Assembly: GCF_001648775.1 (NCBI RefSeq)
Contig: NZ_LVEJ01000010.1
Coordinates: forward strand, 62,001-126,000
Direction of reading: 5' to 3'
DNA: 64,000 nt
Source of the DNA: Pseudomonas fluorescens
GTDB lineage: Bacteria > Pseudomonadota > Gammaproteobacteria > Pseudomonadales > Pseudomonadaceae
Part shown: piece after piece, positions 63,882 through 64,000 of the stretch
How positions within the stretch are numbered: the first letter of the stretch is position 1
How the letters are laid out: each line of letters begins with the position of its first letter
Translations under genes and position numbers: made by a program
The notes under the pieces: generated by a model
What the model saw: only the letters and a program-made list of their open reading frames with translations
The model's database searches: none
Told to the model about the DNA's origin: nothing

Positions 63882-64000
63882 TTAAAGTCCTAACTTGTCG
63901 GGAAAAAATGAGAGTGGTGGGTGAGTGGTTTTCCACTCTTTAGCTATTCTTTCTGAATCTTCAATCTGTGCTGGTGTCATTTTTTCGCGAATTTCTTCAC
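63882..64000 (-). CDS. Partial Sel1-like repeat gene, paralogue of its neighbour
   Basis: The last 38 codons of a gene that continues beyond base 64000. It ends with EKMTPAQIEDSERIAKEWKT then THPPLSFFPDKLGL and a TAA. The neighbouring protein ends EKMTPEQIEQ ... WKATHPPLSFFPDKLGD, so the two are tandem duplicates in one operon. Confidence 0.8.
   Translation of the reverse strand, partial: EEIREKMTPAQIEDSERIAKEWKTTHPPLSFFPDKLGL

Overview
The window reads as chromosome of a fluorescent Pseudomonas (P. fluorescens group). The grounds are the complete ptxS-kguE-kguK-kguT-kguD operon, an MvaT/MvaU-type nucleoid protein, Hpd, an AruH-like transaminase, several small Pseudomonas-typical DUF proteins, and many copies of the Pseudomonas REP palindrome arranged as inverted pairs. 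No rRNA, tRNA, CRISPR array, prophage or complete insertion sequence was seen.

The left end (1-8713) is accessory DNA: a tightly packed biosynthetic operon with A+T-richer, less Pseudomonas-like codon use. It encodes a ThiO/DAO-type flavin oxidase, a HemK/PapM-like methyltransferase, a PLP alpha-oxoamine synthase, and a PapB, PapA and PapC-like set that should make 4-aminophenylpyruvate (the precursor of p-aminophenylalanine) from chorismate. A 14-TM exporter follows. No NRPS or PKS gene is present. The product is not one I recognise, and I regard this as the best candidate for an undescribed system. The cluster may continue left of base 1.

8.8-16.7 kb carries redox functions (gor, ahpC, ahpF, gloA), a divergent TnpS/TnpT-like recombinase pair without a transposase, a DUF4946 protein and an H-NS-like regulator. 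16.9-27.2 kb holds a c-di-GMP phosphodiesterase, two LysR regulators, EamA and RarD transporters, hpd, an OafA-type acyltransferase and an aldo/keto reductase. 27.2-27.8 kb holds a gene remnant and a tandem repeat. 27.8-34.8 kb carries a likely glycerate/aldarate module (MFS, CdaR, glycerate kinase), a chemoreceptor and the AruH-like transaminase. 34.9-40.3 kb is the 2-ketogluconate operon with two perfect PtxS operators.

40.4-46.9 kb encodes a large protein of unknown function that looks rich in beta-sandwich modules, an autotransporter and a DUF1345 membrane protein. 47.1-53.7 kb is an RND pump with its lipoprotein adaptor, divergent from an RstAB-like two-component system. 53.8-57.5 kb has a small unknown protein, an operon of cytochrome b561, TPR protein, ECF sigma and anti-sigma (the sigma gene lacks a canonical start codon), and a methyltransferase. 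57.5-64 kb is a mix of small proteins, ecotin, a short threonine dehydratase behind an apparent Ile/Thr attenuator, and tandem Sel1-like genes.

A cross-cutting observation is a 16-bp dyad, CTGTCA-N4-TGACAG, which fits the CT-N12-AG plan of LuxR-type boxes. It occurs three times, each 83-93 bases upstream of a gene of unknown function (40512, 53816, and 57980 on the minus strand). This suggests a scattered regulon.
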